Source: Thiotrichaceae bacterium
GTDB lineage: Bacteria > Pseudomonadota > Gammaproteobacteria > Beggiatoales > Beggiatoaceae
NCBI GenBank assembly: GCA_011391085.1
Contig: JAABRD010000034.1
Span: 1 to 56,377, forward strand
DNA length: 56,377 nucleotides
Reading direction: 5' to 3'
A model generated the notes under the pieces. That model was not told where the DNA came from. It did no database searches and worked only from the letters and a program-made list of their open reading frames with translations. Both the position numbers and the translations under genes were made by a program. The stretch's first letter is position 1. Each line of letters opens with the position of its first letter. This document shows positions 16,408 through 24,057 of the stretch, in pieces.

Positions 16408-16737
16408 ATGAACACCGAAATCCTCTCCCCGCTGACTAGAGACGAACAAAAACTCATTGACATAATACGCTGTCTGCCCACGGAATGCGTCTCACAACTG
16501 ATTGAGTTTGCCAAATTTTTAAATTTCAAAAGAACCTATGGAAACGACGAAAACGAGGTGGGCCGCATAGTCGAACCTCAAGAGGAAGGCAAGGAAGACC
16601 TCTGGGATAACTTACTGACACAACCAGCGGCCAAGAATCGGTTACGTGAATTGGCGCAGGAAGCCCTTGCCGATGAGAGGAACGGGCGTACTACCGAGAT
16701 AATCGTGACCAAAGACGGGCGGCTGGCGCCGGCATGA
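16408..16737 (+). CDS. Putative antitoxin paired with a broken RelE-like toxin
   Basis: 109 residues. The N-terminal part (LTRDEQKLIDIIRCLPTECVSQLIEFAKFLNF) resembles DUF2281-type antitoxins; the middle is acidic and the C-terminus (ADERNGRTTEIIVTKDGRLAPA) is a plausible toxin-binding tail. Its last four bases overlap the ATG of the next gene (ATGA), so the two were translationally coupled. The toxin is now split by a mobile element, leaving this antitoxin without an intact partner. Confidence 0.6.
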   Translation: MNTEILSPLTRDEQKLIDIIRCLPTECVSQLIEFAKFLNFKRTYGNDENEVGRIVEPQEEGKEDLWDNLLTQPAAKNRLRELAQEALADERNGRTTEIIVTKDGRLAPA

Positions 16738-17168
16738 AAGCGAAAGCCACCCCAAAGTTTTGGAAAGAGTATGAACGTTTGCCTCGCCAAATGCAGAAAC
16801 GTGCGCGAGTGGCTTATCAAAAATGGGGTAGTGATGCAATCTGGGTGATATGTTTACCCTCACCCCCGGCCCCTCTCCCAGAGGGAGAGGGGAGACAGGC
16901 AACCTCAGTGGTTTTCTCTCCTCTCCCTCTGGGAGAGGGACCGGGGGTGAGGGCAACTCTATGAATATCACCCACATTGCATCACTATCAAAAATGGAAA
17001 CAGAATCCCAGTCATCCCAGTTTGCATTTCAAGCGCGTGGATGAGGAAGAAGCGATTTATTCGGTTCGTATCAGTGATGATTATCGTGCGCTTGGAATTT
17101 TGCGGGGAGATACGGTGATCTGGTATTGTATTGGTAACCATGAGGGATATTTACGCTTGTTGAAATGA
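16734..17168 (+). pseudogene. RelE/ParE-like toxin gene split by a MITE
   Basis: The first 31 codons (MKAKATPKFWKEYERLP...AYQKW) run into a 163-base element. After the element and one copy of its 8-base target duplication the frame resumes (KQNPSHPSLHFKRV...YRALGILRGDTVIWYCIGNH...LRLLK). Removing 171 bases gives one uninterrupted frame of about 88 codons with the RelE/ParE plan: basic helical N-terminus, central FKRV strand, YSVRISDDYRALG and a C-terminal WYCIGNHEGY strand. Relatives cleave mRNA on the ribosome or poison gyrase. As it stands the gene encodes no complete toxin. Confidence 0.85.
16827..16989. mobile_element. Family B MITE inside a toxin gene, 8-bp target duplication
   Basis: Ends GGTAGTGATGCAATCTGGGT and ACCCACATTGCATCACTATC are inverted repeats with few mismatches. 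The element is flanked by perfect direct repeats AAAAATGG (16819-16826 and 16990-16997). The core is the CCCTCACCCCCGGCCCC palindrome. It has no coding capacity and must have been moved by a transposase encoded elsewhere. Confidence 0.85.
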
Positions 17169-17204
17169 TAACGCTAGGGTACCCCCCTTATTTTAATCGT
17201 GTGC

Positions 17205-17303
17205 AACTCGGCTTAAAGCCTCAATACCATTAAGTTAAGTAATTTTGTGTGTTGCCCAAGAATCAGAACTGGCAGTCCTTTAAGGACTGCCAGTCCTAAT
17301 TTC
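17205..17303. repeat. CCATTAAGTTAAG and GGACTGGCAGTCC repeats
   Basis: Fragments of the composite family seen at 3651: GCCTCAATACCATTAAGTTAAG followed by the hairpin AACTGGCAGTCCTTTAAGGACTGCCAGTCC. Confidence 0.65.
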
Positions 17304-17418
17304 ATTTATTACATGTTATTAATGTGTCTAGTGAACTCTTGACTTTGACAAAATATTTACACTAGGATAGTCGCTGTACACCAAATAATCATTTTTGTTA
17401 CGAATTTTATTGAAATTT

Positions 17419-17625
17419 ATGAAAGCAGAGATTCATCCGGCCTACAATGACATTAATGTCACTTGCAGTTGTGGCAATACGTTTAAAACTCGTTCTACCA
17501 CTGGTAAAGATTTACATTTAGAAGTGTGTTCGGCCTGCCACCCGTTTTATACGGGTAAACAGAAAGTTGTTGATACGGCAGGTCGTATAGATAAGTTCCG
17601 TCGTAAATATGGAAGTTTTAGTTAA
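17419..17625 (+). CDS. rpmE: 50S ribosomal protein L31
   Basis: 68 residues beginning [12 protein letters not shown], the family-typical start; the open frame continues 8 codons upstream without a ribosome site. The zinc-ligand cysteines C16, C18, C37 and C40 (CSC and CSAC) are all present, so this is the zinc-bound C+ paralogue. The end [12 protein letters not shown] is normal. It stands alone between repeat fields. No strong Shine-Dalgarno is visible. Confidence 0.92.
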   Translation: MKAEIHPAYNDINVTCSCGNTFKTRSTTGKDLHLEVCSACHPFYTGKQKVVDTAGRIDKFRRKYGSFS

Positions 17626-17635
17626 ATTGTAGAGG

Positions 17636-18171
17636 GGGCAGTTTTAGTGGATAGTGGTTTTAGTGGATAGTGGATAACGGATAGTGGATAGTGGATAACG
17701 GATAGTGGATAATGAAAAAACTAAGAGTGGAATAGAGGCTTTGGCCGCAATGCCATTAAGTTAAGGAGTGAAAGTGGCTAAAGAATTAAAATAGCGGTGG
17801 ACTAGAGGCTTCAGCCGGTGGGGGGCACGGTGATTTCAATATTTGTTCGGCACTCTCCGGCTAAAGCCTCTAGTCCACCTGGCGGTTACTTTATCCCTTA
17901 ACTTGATGGCATTGTGGCTTTAGCCGGTGACGTGCCATAACCCCGGCTAAAGCCTCAATGCCATTAAATTAAGAAAAATCCCGGTGGAGTGGAGGCTTTA
18001 GCCGGCCGGCCGTAGGCATCATCCCCCACTCAAATTGCGGGTCGCCTACCGCCGGCCGGCTAAAGCCTCCACTCCACCGTACCTTAACTTAATGGCATTG
18101 CGGCTGAAGCCTCTAGTCCTGCACAGCTATCCACTATCCGTTATCCACTATCCGCTAAAACCACTATCCTT
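17636..18171. repeat. Heptamer arrays flanking a composite palindrome field
   Basis: From left to right: degenerate GGATAGT/GGATAAC units to about 17712; a field of GACTAGAGGCTTCAGCCGG and CCATTAAGTTAAGG modules, including a foldback with arms GGAGTGGAGGCTTTAGCCGG/CCGGCTAAAGCCTCCACTCC (17975-18080); then CTATCCACTATCCGTTATCC units in the opposite orientation that run into the 3' end of ackA. No gene in the 515 bases between rpmE and ackA. Confidence 0.8.
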
Positions 18172-19328
18172 TTCGTGTGTTTCGCAATCATCTGTTCCTC
18201 ATCTGTAGGAATCACCCAAACAGAAACTTGACTGTTTGAGGTGCTAATTTTGGGGCCATGCTGTTGATTCGCCCCGGCATCCAGTTGTACCCCTAACCAG
18301 GCTGCGTCTTCACAAATTTTAGCCCGAATCGGCGCGGCATGTTGGCCAATTCCTGCCGTAAAAATTAAAGCGTCTAACCCTCCTAATGTGGCAACCAGTG
18401 ACCCCAGTTCGCGTCCTAAACGATAGACAAAAAAATCAATCGCTTGCCGGGCAGACGGGGTGTCATTGCGTAACAATTCCCGCATGTCGTTACTTATACC
18501 AGAGATGCCCAACAAGCCCGACTGGTGATAAAGTAAATTCGTCAAGGTTTTTAACTCCATTCCTTCTTTCAACAGGTGTAAAATCACACCTGGGTCAAGC
18601 GTCCCGCACCGTGTGCCCATTGGCAATCCATCAAGGGCGGTAAATCCCATCGTGGTTGCCACACTGCGCCCCTCTTTTAAAGCGGCCATACTGGCGCCAT
18701 TGCCTAAATGGGCAACAATCACGCGCTGGGGTATTTCGCCTAGATAATGGGGCAAACTATAGGCAATATATTCATAGGATAGTCCATGAAATCCATAACG
18801 TTTTATCCCCATTTCGGTCAGTGAATGAGGAATCGCAAACAGTTGGGCCACGGCTGGTTGCGTGGTATGAAAAGCCGTGTCAAAACAAGCGACTTGCAAT
18901 AACTGCGGTTTAAGTTTATTTAACGTTTTAATTGGTGCAAGATTATGCGGTTGGTGCAGGGGCGCCAAGGGAATCAATTGTTCTAATTGCCTAAAAATAT
19001 CTTCCGTGAGGGCAACAGGGGCGGAAAATTGGGTACCCCCATGCACGACGCGGTGGCCCACGGCGATGAGATTCAGGCCGTTATCGTGTTGTTCTAACCA
19101 GGAGAGAAGGATGGAAAACGCATGATCATGGTCGGCGTCTTGTAAATCTTGTTGAATCAAACGCTTACCATTGGCATCCGTCGCCGTAAATTGAGTTTTA
19201 GTACCAATGCCTGTCATATCCAAATAATAAATTTTCTGTAAAGATAGGTTATTCTCAGGACAGGCAAAGAGTGAACATTTGATGCTGGAAGAACCAGCAT
19301 TGACAACAAGGATAGCGGAGTTTTTCAT
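18141..19328 (-). CDS. ackA: Acetate kinase
   Basis: Interconverts acetyl phosphate + ADP and acetate + ATP. 395 residues. Seen: the phosphate-binding start VVNAGSSSIKCSLF, GHRVVHGG, the LAHLGNGAS segment, FDTAFH and FTAGIGQHAAPIR. The gene stands alone: the usual partner pta is not next to it. The last residues (RIVVLADSG) are encoded by the GGATAGT-type heptamer array that has invaded the gene end; relatives usually stop soon after the EEQMIA(R/K)HT block, so the tail and stop codon are repeat-derived. Confidence 0.96.
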   Translation of the reverse strand: MKNSAILVVNAGSSSIKCSLFACPENNLSLQKIYYLDMTGIGTKTQFTATDANGKRLIQQDLQDADHDHAFSILLSWLEQHDNGLNLIAVGHRVVHGGTQFSAPVALTEDIFRQLEQLIPLAPLHQPHNLAPIKTLNKLKPQLLQVACFDTAFHTTQPAVAQLFAIPHSLTEMGIKRYGFHGLSYEYIAYSLPHYLGEIPQRVIVAHLGNGASMAALKEGRSVATTMGFTALDGLPMGTRCGTLDPGVILHLLKEGMELKTLTNLLYHQSGLLGISGISNDMRELLRNDTPSARQAIDFFVYRLGRELGSLVATLGGLDALIFTAGIGQHAAPIRAKICEDAAWLGVQLDAGANQQHGPKISTSNSQVSVWVIPTDEEQMIAKHTKRIVVLADSG

Positions 19329-19473
19329 CTGGTAATAAATAAGGTAGTGAATGTATAACGAGTGATGCTATAATAAAATTTTTTAGGTGCAAGAGTAAAT
19401 GAATAATCAGTAATGATTCTTCATAGTCATTTTCACTATTCATGATTTATTATCTATACACCCATTATCTATT

Positions 19474-20016
19474 ATGATGACAACTGCTATTGAAACCACT
19501 TACTGTCCCACTTATTATCAAAGAAGACGTATCGTTACCATTGATGTCCCGTCACCTCAAGAACGTGCTGAGAAAATTCGACTGTATGTCGAACGAGTCA
19601 ATCAGTTCTACCAAAATGTCTATAACTGGCTACAAGACTACCCTAATGTCGCTATCACCTGGACCGATATGGAGATGAATGAAGAAGGACTAGATAGCTA
19701 TCACATTGATAAATTGTCTATTGCCATCCACAACGGCACAGAAGAAGATGTCGTGGACATTAAACCCGGCGGGGCAACCACCATCCTGTGTGAAGGTACT
19801 TTGGAAATGGGTTGGCATTTCATAGCCTATATGTGCAACGGTGGGCAAATGGGAGTGACACCCAAAACAGGTTTGCCAAAACCAATGTTTCAGGGAATTA
19901 AAGAAGATGGTTGGTATTGGGTAAGTGGACGTCAAGTTGACCAAGCCCAACTCGTGAATAAGCCACTTTTCCTAAAGTTGATTGATTGGGAGGAACGTTA
20001 TGATCAACCCAAATAA
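19474..20016 (+). CDS. Unknown protein coupled to a HEPN gene
   Basis: 180 residues (an ATG also at 19477), no family recognised. The first 30 residues include a tyrosine/arginine-rich stretch (YYQRRRIVTIDVP), then a long amphipathic helix (SPQERAEKIRLYVERVNQFY). The C-terminal half is mixed strand/loop with several Trp and Gly (GWHFIAYMCNGG, GWYWVSG). Its last 17 bases overlap the start of the next gene, so the products are very likely made together and may form a complex. No membrane segment or signal peptide. Confidence 0.6.
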   Translation: MMTTAIETTYCPTYYQRRRIVTIDVPSPQERAEKIRLYVERVNQFYQNVYNWLQDYPNVAITWTDMEMNEEGLDSYHIDKLSIAIHNGTEEDVVDIKPGGATTILCEGTLEMGWHFIAYMCNGGQMGVTPKTGLPKPMFQGIKEDGWYWVSGRQVDQAQLVNKPLFLKLIDWEERYDQPK

Positions 20017-20548
20017 CCCCTTATTGCCCTTATGGCAACATTATGAGATTGCCAAGGATGCTTTTGAAATAGCCAACAAGGTTGTGACACATTCAGACTG
20101 TCACAACTTGCTTGACGGCACTTGTTTGGGATCGCAAAGTTCAAGAGACGCTAAAAATTCTCTCCGAGAGACTTTTCAGCAACAAGTGAACGATTTATTT
20201 GTTATCTCCTTCTGGGCCACTTTCGAACGCTTCCTAAGAGACTACCTGCAAGAAAAAGGTACTTCTCTACAAAAAACCGTGCCCGCCGTGCTAGGTCAAG
20301 CCCTGTACACAGTCTTTGAAGGGGAAGTGGAATATTGGAATTTAGAAAACATCCTGGAAAATATCCTCAAAGACTTCTTGGGACCTCAAAAGGTTCTCAT
20401 CTCGCAGGCCAAACATATTTTACACTACCGAAACTGGGTGGCACACGGCAAAAATCCTAAAATTAAGACTCCACCAAGCCGCGTCTCCCCTCAGTTTGCT
20501 TATAAAACGTTAGGTGACATCATAGAATTGCTGATTATTAATCAATAG
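20000..20548 (+). CDS. HEPN-domain putative ribonuclease
   Basis: 182 residues, helical throughout. The motif HYRNWVAHGKNP places R144 and H149 as the Rx4H pair that forms the RNase active site of HEPN toxins and effectors. The N-terminal helices (FVISFWATFERFLRDYLQE) match the RiboL-PSP-HEPN/MAE_28990 kind of large-surface HEPN proteins. ATG 20000 is chosen because GGGAGG precedes it; an in-frame TTG at 19982 lies upstream. It overlaps the preceding unknown gene, which is the natural candidate for an antitoxin or sensor partner. Confidence 0.72.
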   Translation: MINPNNPLLPLWQHYEIAKDAFEIANKVVTHSDCHNLLDGTCLGSQSSRDAKNSLRETFQQQVNDLFVISFWATFERFLRDYLQEKGTSLQKTVPAVLGQALYTVFEGEVEYWNLENILENILKDFLGPQKVLISQAKHILHYRNWVAHGKNPKIKTPPSRVSPQFAYKTLGDIIELLIINQ

Positions 20549-20587
20549 AGTCATAACACTCCATTTTCTCAAAATAGATAAACAAGT

Positions 20588-20647
20588 AAGGAGGAGTCCA
20601 AAACTCCATCAAGCAAGTAGGAGTCCAAAACCTGTTTTGGACCCCAT
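20588..20647. repeat. GGAGTCCAAAAC repeat pair
   Basis: Two direct GGAGTCCAAAAC units, the second forming a palindrome with TGTTTTGGACCCC. Part of the most widely dispersed small family here (also 21472, 25020, 32819, 34548, 37899, 40508, 45583, 48574, 53627). Confidence 0.7.
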
Positions 20648-20677
20648 CACATATAATTCTTAATAGGAGAACTTTAA

Positions 20678-21040
20678 ATGCGCGAAGAAATGCTGAAATC
20701 CGTTTTAAGTGAACTCAACGGCACCTCCGCAGATATTCAAGCCTCTGCCGCTATTTCCACGGACGGACTGGTCATGGCTGCCATCCTACCCACTGGCATG
20801 GATGAAGACCGTATCGGCGCTATGGCAGCCGCCATGCTGTCCTTGGGAGACCGCACCGCCAATGAATTAGGACGTGGAGATTTAGAACAAGTCCTCATCA
20901 AAGGCAATCATGGCTACGTCATGATGACCCATGCGGGACCTGATACCGTCGTCATCGTCGTGACCAAACCTTCTGCAAAACTCGGTTTGGTCTTTTTAGA
21001 CGTCAAACGGGCTGCGGAAGCCATTAGTAAAATCATGTAA
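20678..21040 (+). CDS. Roadblock/LC7 domain protein (MglB-like)
   Basis: 120 residues, the size of a single roadblock fold. Start EEMLKSVLSELNGTSADIQA, then SAAISTDGLVMAAILP and the helix IGAMAAAMLSLGDRTANELG, all typical of bacterial roadblock/MglB proteins, which act as regulators (often GAPs) of small GTPases. AGGAG lies before the ATG. It opens a run of genes that contains a small GTPase at 22950, so a GTPase-switch role is likely. Confidence 0.88.
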   Translation: MREEMLKSVLSELNGTSADIQASAAISTDGLVMAAILPTGMDEDRIGAMAAAMLSLGDRTANELGRGDLEQVLIKGNHGYVMMTHAGPDTVVIVVTKPSAKLGLVFLDVKRAAEAISKIM

Positions 21041-21076
21041 CCCTTTCTGTTGACAACCCTATATGGAGGTATCGTT

Positions 21077-21433
21077 ATGGCTAAAGCATTCTTCATAATG
21101 CGCCTCAACGACCACATTCAATATCTCAAAAAGATAGATGCTGCCTTGAACGGACTCTCCGATTTTCAAGGTACAAGTCACCATGACTGTAAATTGGGAA
21201 AATGGTTGTATGGAGAAGGCGCAACCGAAGTTGCAATGATGAAAAATCACCAGGCCAAAGAAGTCTTCGACAGCCTGTTTGAACCCCATGAACATTTTCA
21301 TACCATTGGTAAAGACGCCCTGTCCAAAAAACAGGCTGGTGACATAGAAGGGGCGAAGGCGGCCCTCACGGCGTTATATACCCTTTCATCCACGTTGACC
21401 AAAAAATTGCTAGACTTGGATAAGATGGAATAG
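21077..21433 (+). CDS. Stand-alone CZB (chemoreceptor zinc-binding) protein 1
   Basis: 118 residues made of a single CZB four-helix domain. Zinc ligands in the family order are visible: H13 (LNDHIQYL), C38 (DCKLGKWLYG), H71 and H75 (EPHEHFH). CZB domains bind zinc through a redox-reactive Cys and sense hypochlorous acid or zinc when attached to chemoreceptors or diguanylate cyclases; here it is alone. ATG 21077 has GGAGGT just ahead. Only 36 bases separate it from the roadblock gene. 57 percent or so identical by eye to the second CZB gene at 23577. Confidence 0.88.
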   Translation: MAKAFFIMRLNDHIQYLKKIDAALNGLSDFQGTSHHDCKLGKWLYGEGATEVAMMKNHQAKEVFDSLFEPHEHFHTIGKDALSKKQAGDIEGAKAALTALYTLSSTLTKKLLDLDKME

Positions 21434-21471
21434 GTAAGTACCAGTGCATAACGGACCTGGTATTTACAGGT

Positions 21472-21517
21472 GGAGTCCCAACACCCGTTTTGGGACCAGT
21501 GGTGTTTTGGGACTCCA
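21472..21517. repeat. GGAGTCCCAACAC...GTGTTTTGGGACTCC palindrome
   Basis: Foldback with an inner palindrome around CCGTTTTGGGACCAGTGG, part of the GGAGTCC family, in the 342-base gap between the first CZB gene and the receiver-like gene. Confidence 0.65.
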
Positions 21518-21551
21518 ACTACCAGATTGGTTTGGCATAGGTACTTAGATA

Positions 21552-21698
21552 TAGTAATATTCCTATAAATTCGTACACATCCTCTGGAACGCAATCAGAA
21601 TTATTGCGCCGTGCGCCCGCTATGCTACGGCGCCATGTGGCGCAATAATTCTGATTGCGTTCCAGAGAAAAACGTACCTGTTTGAAGGAATATTACTA
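21552..21698. mobile_element. Family A MITE with a different core
   Basis: TAGTAATATTCCT and AGGAATATTACTA ends, TA on both sides (21550-21551, 21699-21700). The core is a long foldback CTCTGGAACGCAATCAGAAT.../...ATTCTGATTGCGTTCCAGAG with GCGCCGTGC/GCTACGGCGC in the middle, unlike the GTACCCCCC core of the other three copies. It splits the signalling locus between its second and third genes. Confidence 0.75.
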
Positions 21699-21707
21699 TA
21701 AAAAGAA

Positions 21708-21739
21708 GACCTGACAGGTCGGAACACACCTGTCAGGTC
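21708..21739. repeat. GACCTGACAGGT...ACCTGTCAGGTC hairpin
   Basis: Interrupted palindrome just before the receiver-like gene, related to the hairpin at 4184-4216. Followed by only about 35 bases before the likely start codon; may influence the leader of the gene. Confidence 0.6.
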
Positions 21740-21775
21740 TTGAAAACGAAACTGATACTCTTGACAGACTATGAT

Positions 21776-22948
21776 ATGACTCAAACGACCAATAAATCAT
21801 TGCGTGTGGCGGCCATGGGAATGGATAAACAAACCCAGAAACTGTTAGAAATGGTCTTCAACGGCCCAGGGCGTGGCGATTATGTCCTCGTCGAACAACC
21901 TGACATTGCCGAAGCTTGCATATTTGACCTAGATGGTATGGATGCCTCCAAGTTATGGACCAAATATCGCGTCCAACACCCACAGTTGCCCACGATTATC
22001 TTATCCATCACTCTTCAAGATGTGGCAGGCAACCTGTTTGTCAAAAAACCCATTGAAATTGACAAGCTACTCAAATCACTTGGCAAAATCAAACAAATGA
22101 AAGAAGAAGAAGTGGCCACAGGAGAATTACCTCATTTAATGGTTAAATCTCACGCGGGTCACCTCTCCTCCACCCAAACCACTCGCACTGCAAAATTGTC
22201 CAGCGAAATTGCGGTGGAGGAAGAAGAAGAGGCTTTCCATCAGTTTTGTGGTTACAACGCCGATATTAACCCAGACCGTTCCGACGAAGTCGAGAAAATT
22301 TACTATGAACCGACCAACTACCTCCAAGGCTTTTTCGAGAAAGCGTATTCCATCAGCTTACAACTCGATAGTGGTGGCATTTTAGTGGAAGGCTTATACA
22401 CGCCCATGATCTTGTCAGCCGAACGTAATCAACTCTTCTGTGGCTGTGATTCCACCGAGAACCAATTACGCACCATGACGTTACTGCCCCTGTCGAAAAG
22501 TAGCCATTTACGCATGACGACGTTAAGCGAAGCAGAAATTCAGCAACGTCTTGCCGTTGGCAAATTAGCGGCCCAACCCCTAGATAGTTTCCTCTGGAAA
22601 ATGGCCCTCTGGACCTCGCGTGGTAAAGTTCCCAAAGGTACCGACCTCTCTAAAAATATCGTCCTTCTCCACTGGCCCAATTTCACCCGCCTGATTGTCA
22701 CCCCCCACGCCCTGGAAATCTCCGCCCTGTGGATAGCCCAACCCCAATCACTTTTGGATACCGCCAAACTCTTAGACATTCCGCAACGTTATGTCTTCTC
22801 CTTCTTCAGTGCTACTTGTGCCATCAAATTGGCATTTATAGACCGTCGCCTGGATAAACGTCCGGGAAGCCTTACCATAACTTCACCGGACAATACGAAG
22901 CGCGGTCTCTTCAAGAGACTGTTAGCCCGATTACTTGGACAAGAATAA
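21776..22948 (+). CDS. Receiver-like protein with large C-terminal domain
   Basis: 390 residues from ATG 21776; the open frame reaches back to a TTG at 21740 inside a hairpin. Residues 8-105 have the strand/helix rhythm of a response-regulator receiver (LRVAAMGMD..., ACIFDLDGMD, PTIILSI, VKKPIE with the conserved Lys-Pro), but the phospho-acceptor environment is unusual and it may be a pseudo-receiver. Residues 150-390 are of unrecognised type, with CGYNADIN, ERNQLFCGCDSTENQ and a basic end. It is one base from the GTPase gene, so the two are cotranslated. Possibly the effector or scaffold of the GTPase switch. Confidence 0.6.
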   Translation: MTQTTNKSLRVAAMGMDKQTQKLLEMVFNGPGRGDYVLVEQPDIAEACIFDLDGMDASKLWTKYRVQHPQLPTIILSITLQDVAGNLFVKKPIEIDKLLKSLGKIKQMKEEEVATGELPHLMVKSHAGHLSSTQTTRTAKLSSEIAVEEEEEAFHQFCGYNADINPDRSDEVEKIYYEPTNYLQGFFEKAYSISLQLDSGGILVEGLYTPMILSAERNQLFCGCDSTENQLRTMTLLPLSKSSHLRMTTLSEAEIQQRLAVGKLAAQPLDSFLWKMALWTSRGKVPKGTDLSKNIVLLHWPNFTRLIVTPHALEISALWIAQPQSLLDTAKLLDIPQRYVFSFFSATCAIKLAFIDRRLDKRPGSLTITSPDNTKRGLFKRLLARLLGQE

Positions 22949-22949
22949 C

Positions 22950-23498
22950 ATGAGTCAATATAAACTTATCTTCACAGGCCCCACGGGGGCCGGGAAAACC
23001 ACGGCAATTGCGACCTTAAGTGAAATCCCAGTGGTCAAGACCGAAGCCAAATCTTCCTATCGCAACCCTCGCCATGAACACAAAGAGACCATTACGGTAG
23101 GACTGGACTATGGTTTGGTTAAACTAAAAAACAATGATAAAATTCACCTGTACGGCACACCCGGTCAAGAACGTTTTGACTTTATGTGGGAAATTCTCAC
23201 AGAGGGCGGACTTGGATTGATTTTACTCATTGATAACACGAGAGTTGCCCCTTTGGAAGACTTGCAATTCTTTCTCAAGGCTTTTGACGACTTTATCAAA
23301 GAAACCAGCGTCGCCATTGGCGTCACGCGCATGGACCTGAATCACAAACCGGCCCTTGCTGATTACCATAGAGAATTGCGTACCTTGGGTATCAATCCCC
23401 CGATTTTTGACGTGGATGCCCGCAGTAAAAAAGACGTGTCATTGCTATTACAAGCCTTACTCTACTCGTTAGACCCCAATTTGAAAGTAGAACGTTGA
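22950..23498 (+). CDS. Small Ras-like GTPase (MglA/COG2229 type)
   Basis: 182 residues. P-loop GPTGAGKT at 10-17, switch I ETITVGLDYG with the Mg-binding Thr near 49, switch II GTPGQERF at 69-76, a guanine-specificity motif TRMD at 126-129 in place of NKxD, and DARSKKD near 156-162. Such GTPases are partnered by roadblock proteins in bacteria and archaea, act as polarity or motility switches, and here sit 2 kb downstream of a roadblock gene. ATG 22950 follows the previous stop by one base; an in-frame TTG at 22935 is less likely. No lipid or membrane anchor is seen. Confidence 0.9.
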   Translation: MSQYKLIFTGPTGAGKTTAIATLSEIPVVKTEAKSSYRNPRHEHKETITVGLDYGLVKLKNNDKIHLYGTPGQERFDFMWEILTEGGLGLILLIDNTRVAPLEDLQFFLKAFDDFIKETSVAIGVTRMDLNHKPALADYHRELRTLGINPPIFDVDARSKKDVSLLLQALLYSLDPNLKVER

Positions 23499-23516
23499 AA
23501 CCACCTCCCTTTCAAA

Positions 23517-23547
23517 GAAACTCAGTTTCTTTAAAAAACTGAGTTTC
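23517..23547. repeat. GAAACTCAGTTTC / AAACTGAGTTTC palindromes
   Basis: Two 12-13-base palindromes of the GAAACTNAGTTTC family between the GTPase and second CZB gene. Confidence 0.7.
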
Positions 23548-23576
23548 TCAACAAATTCCAAAAGAAGAAACCAACC

Positions 23577-23936
23577 ATGCCTGCTAAAGCTTTTTTTTTA
23601 ATGCGTCTCAATGACCACATCCAATACTTGAAAGAAATTGAATCCACCCTTGCCGGTGAAGGCCAGTTCCAAGGTTCCAGCCACCGTCACTGCAAGCTAG
23701 GGAAATGGTTGTATGGCGACGGCCCCGCCGAAATAACCGCACTCAATAACAACAAAGTCAAAGATATTTTTGACAGTTTATTCGAACCCCATGAACGTTT
23801 TCACAACATCAGCAAACAAGCCTTGGAGAAAAAACAAGGGGGAGACGATCAAGGTGCGCAGGCAGCCATCACGGAAATGCACGTCTTATCGCATATTATT
23901 GCCCAGAAGTTATTGGAACTGGATACGTTGTCTTAG
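23577..23936 (+). CDS. Stand-alone CZB protein 2
   Basis: 119 residues, a close paralogue of the gene at 21077 (shared FFxMRLNDHIQYLK, CKLGKWLYGxG, FDSLFEPHExFHxI). Zinc ligands H14, C39, H72 and H76 are kept. It ends the roadblock/GTPase locus. Having two single-domain CZB proteins bracketing a GTPase module suggests that zinc or oxidant (HOCl-type) sensing feeds the switch, or that the two form a heterodimer. The pair may have arisen by local duplication. Confidence 0.87.
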   Translation: MPAKAFFLMRLNDHIQYLKEIESTLAGEGQFQGSSHRHCKLGKWLYGDGPAEITALNNNKVKDIFDSLFEPHERFHNISKQALEKKQGGDDQGAQAAITEMHVLSHIIAQKLLELDTLS

Positions 23937-23939
23937 TGA

Positions 23940-24004
23940 GTAGGGTGCGTTTTACGCACCGCCGGGGGCATTGTCTTCCAAACGGTGCGTGGGACGCACC
24001 CTAC
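23940..24004. repeat. GTAGGGTGCGT palindromic repeat
   Basis: GTAGGGTGCGTTTTACGCACC and GGTGCGTGGGACGCACCCTAC: two nested hairpins that pair as one large foldback. It lies 3 bases after the second CZB stop codon and could act as a transcript end, though there is no U-run. Confidence 0.75.
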
Positions 24005-24057
24005 TTTAATTTCAGTGTCGTGACGTGGTCGCAGGAAAACTTGAACAGATTAAAATA

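Noticed and set aside
16049-16964. Open frames giving LTPGPSPRGRGE- or PSPPAPLPEGEG-like peptides
   Set aside because: These are translations of the CCCTCACCCCCGGCCCC palindrome and recur wherever that core occurs; they are not proteins.
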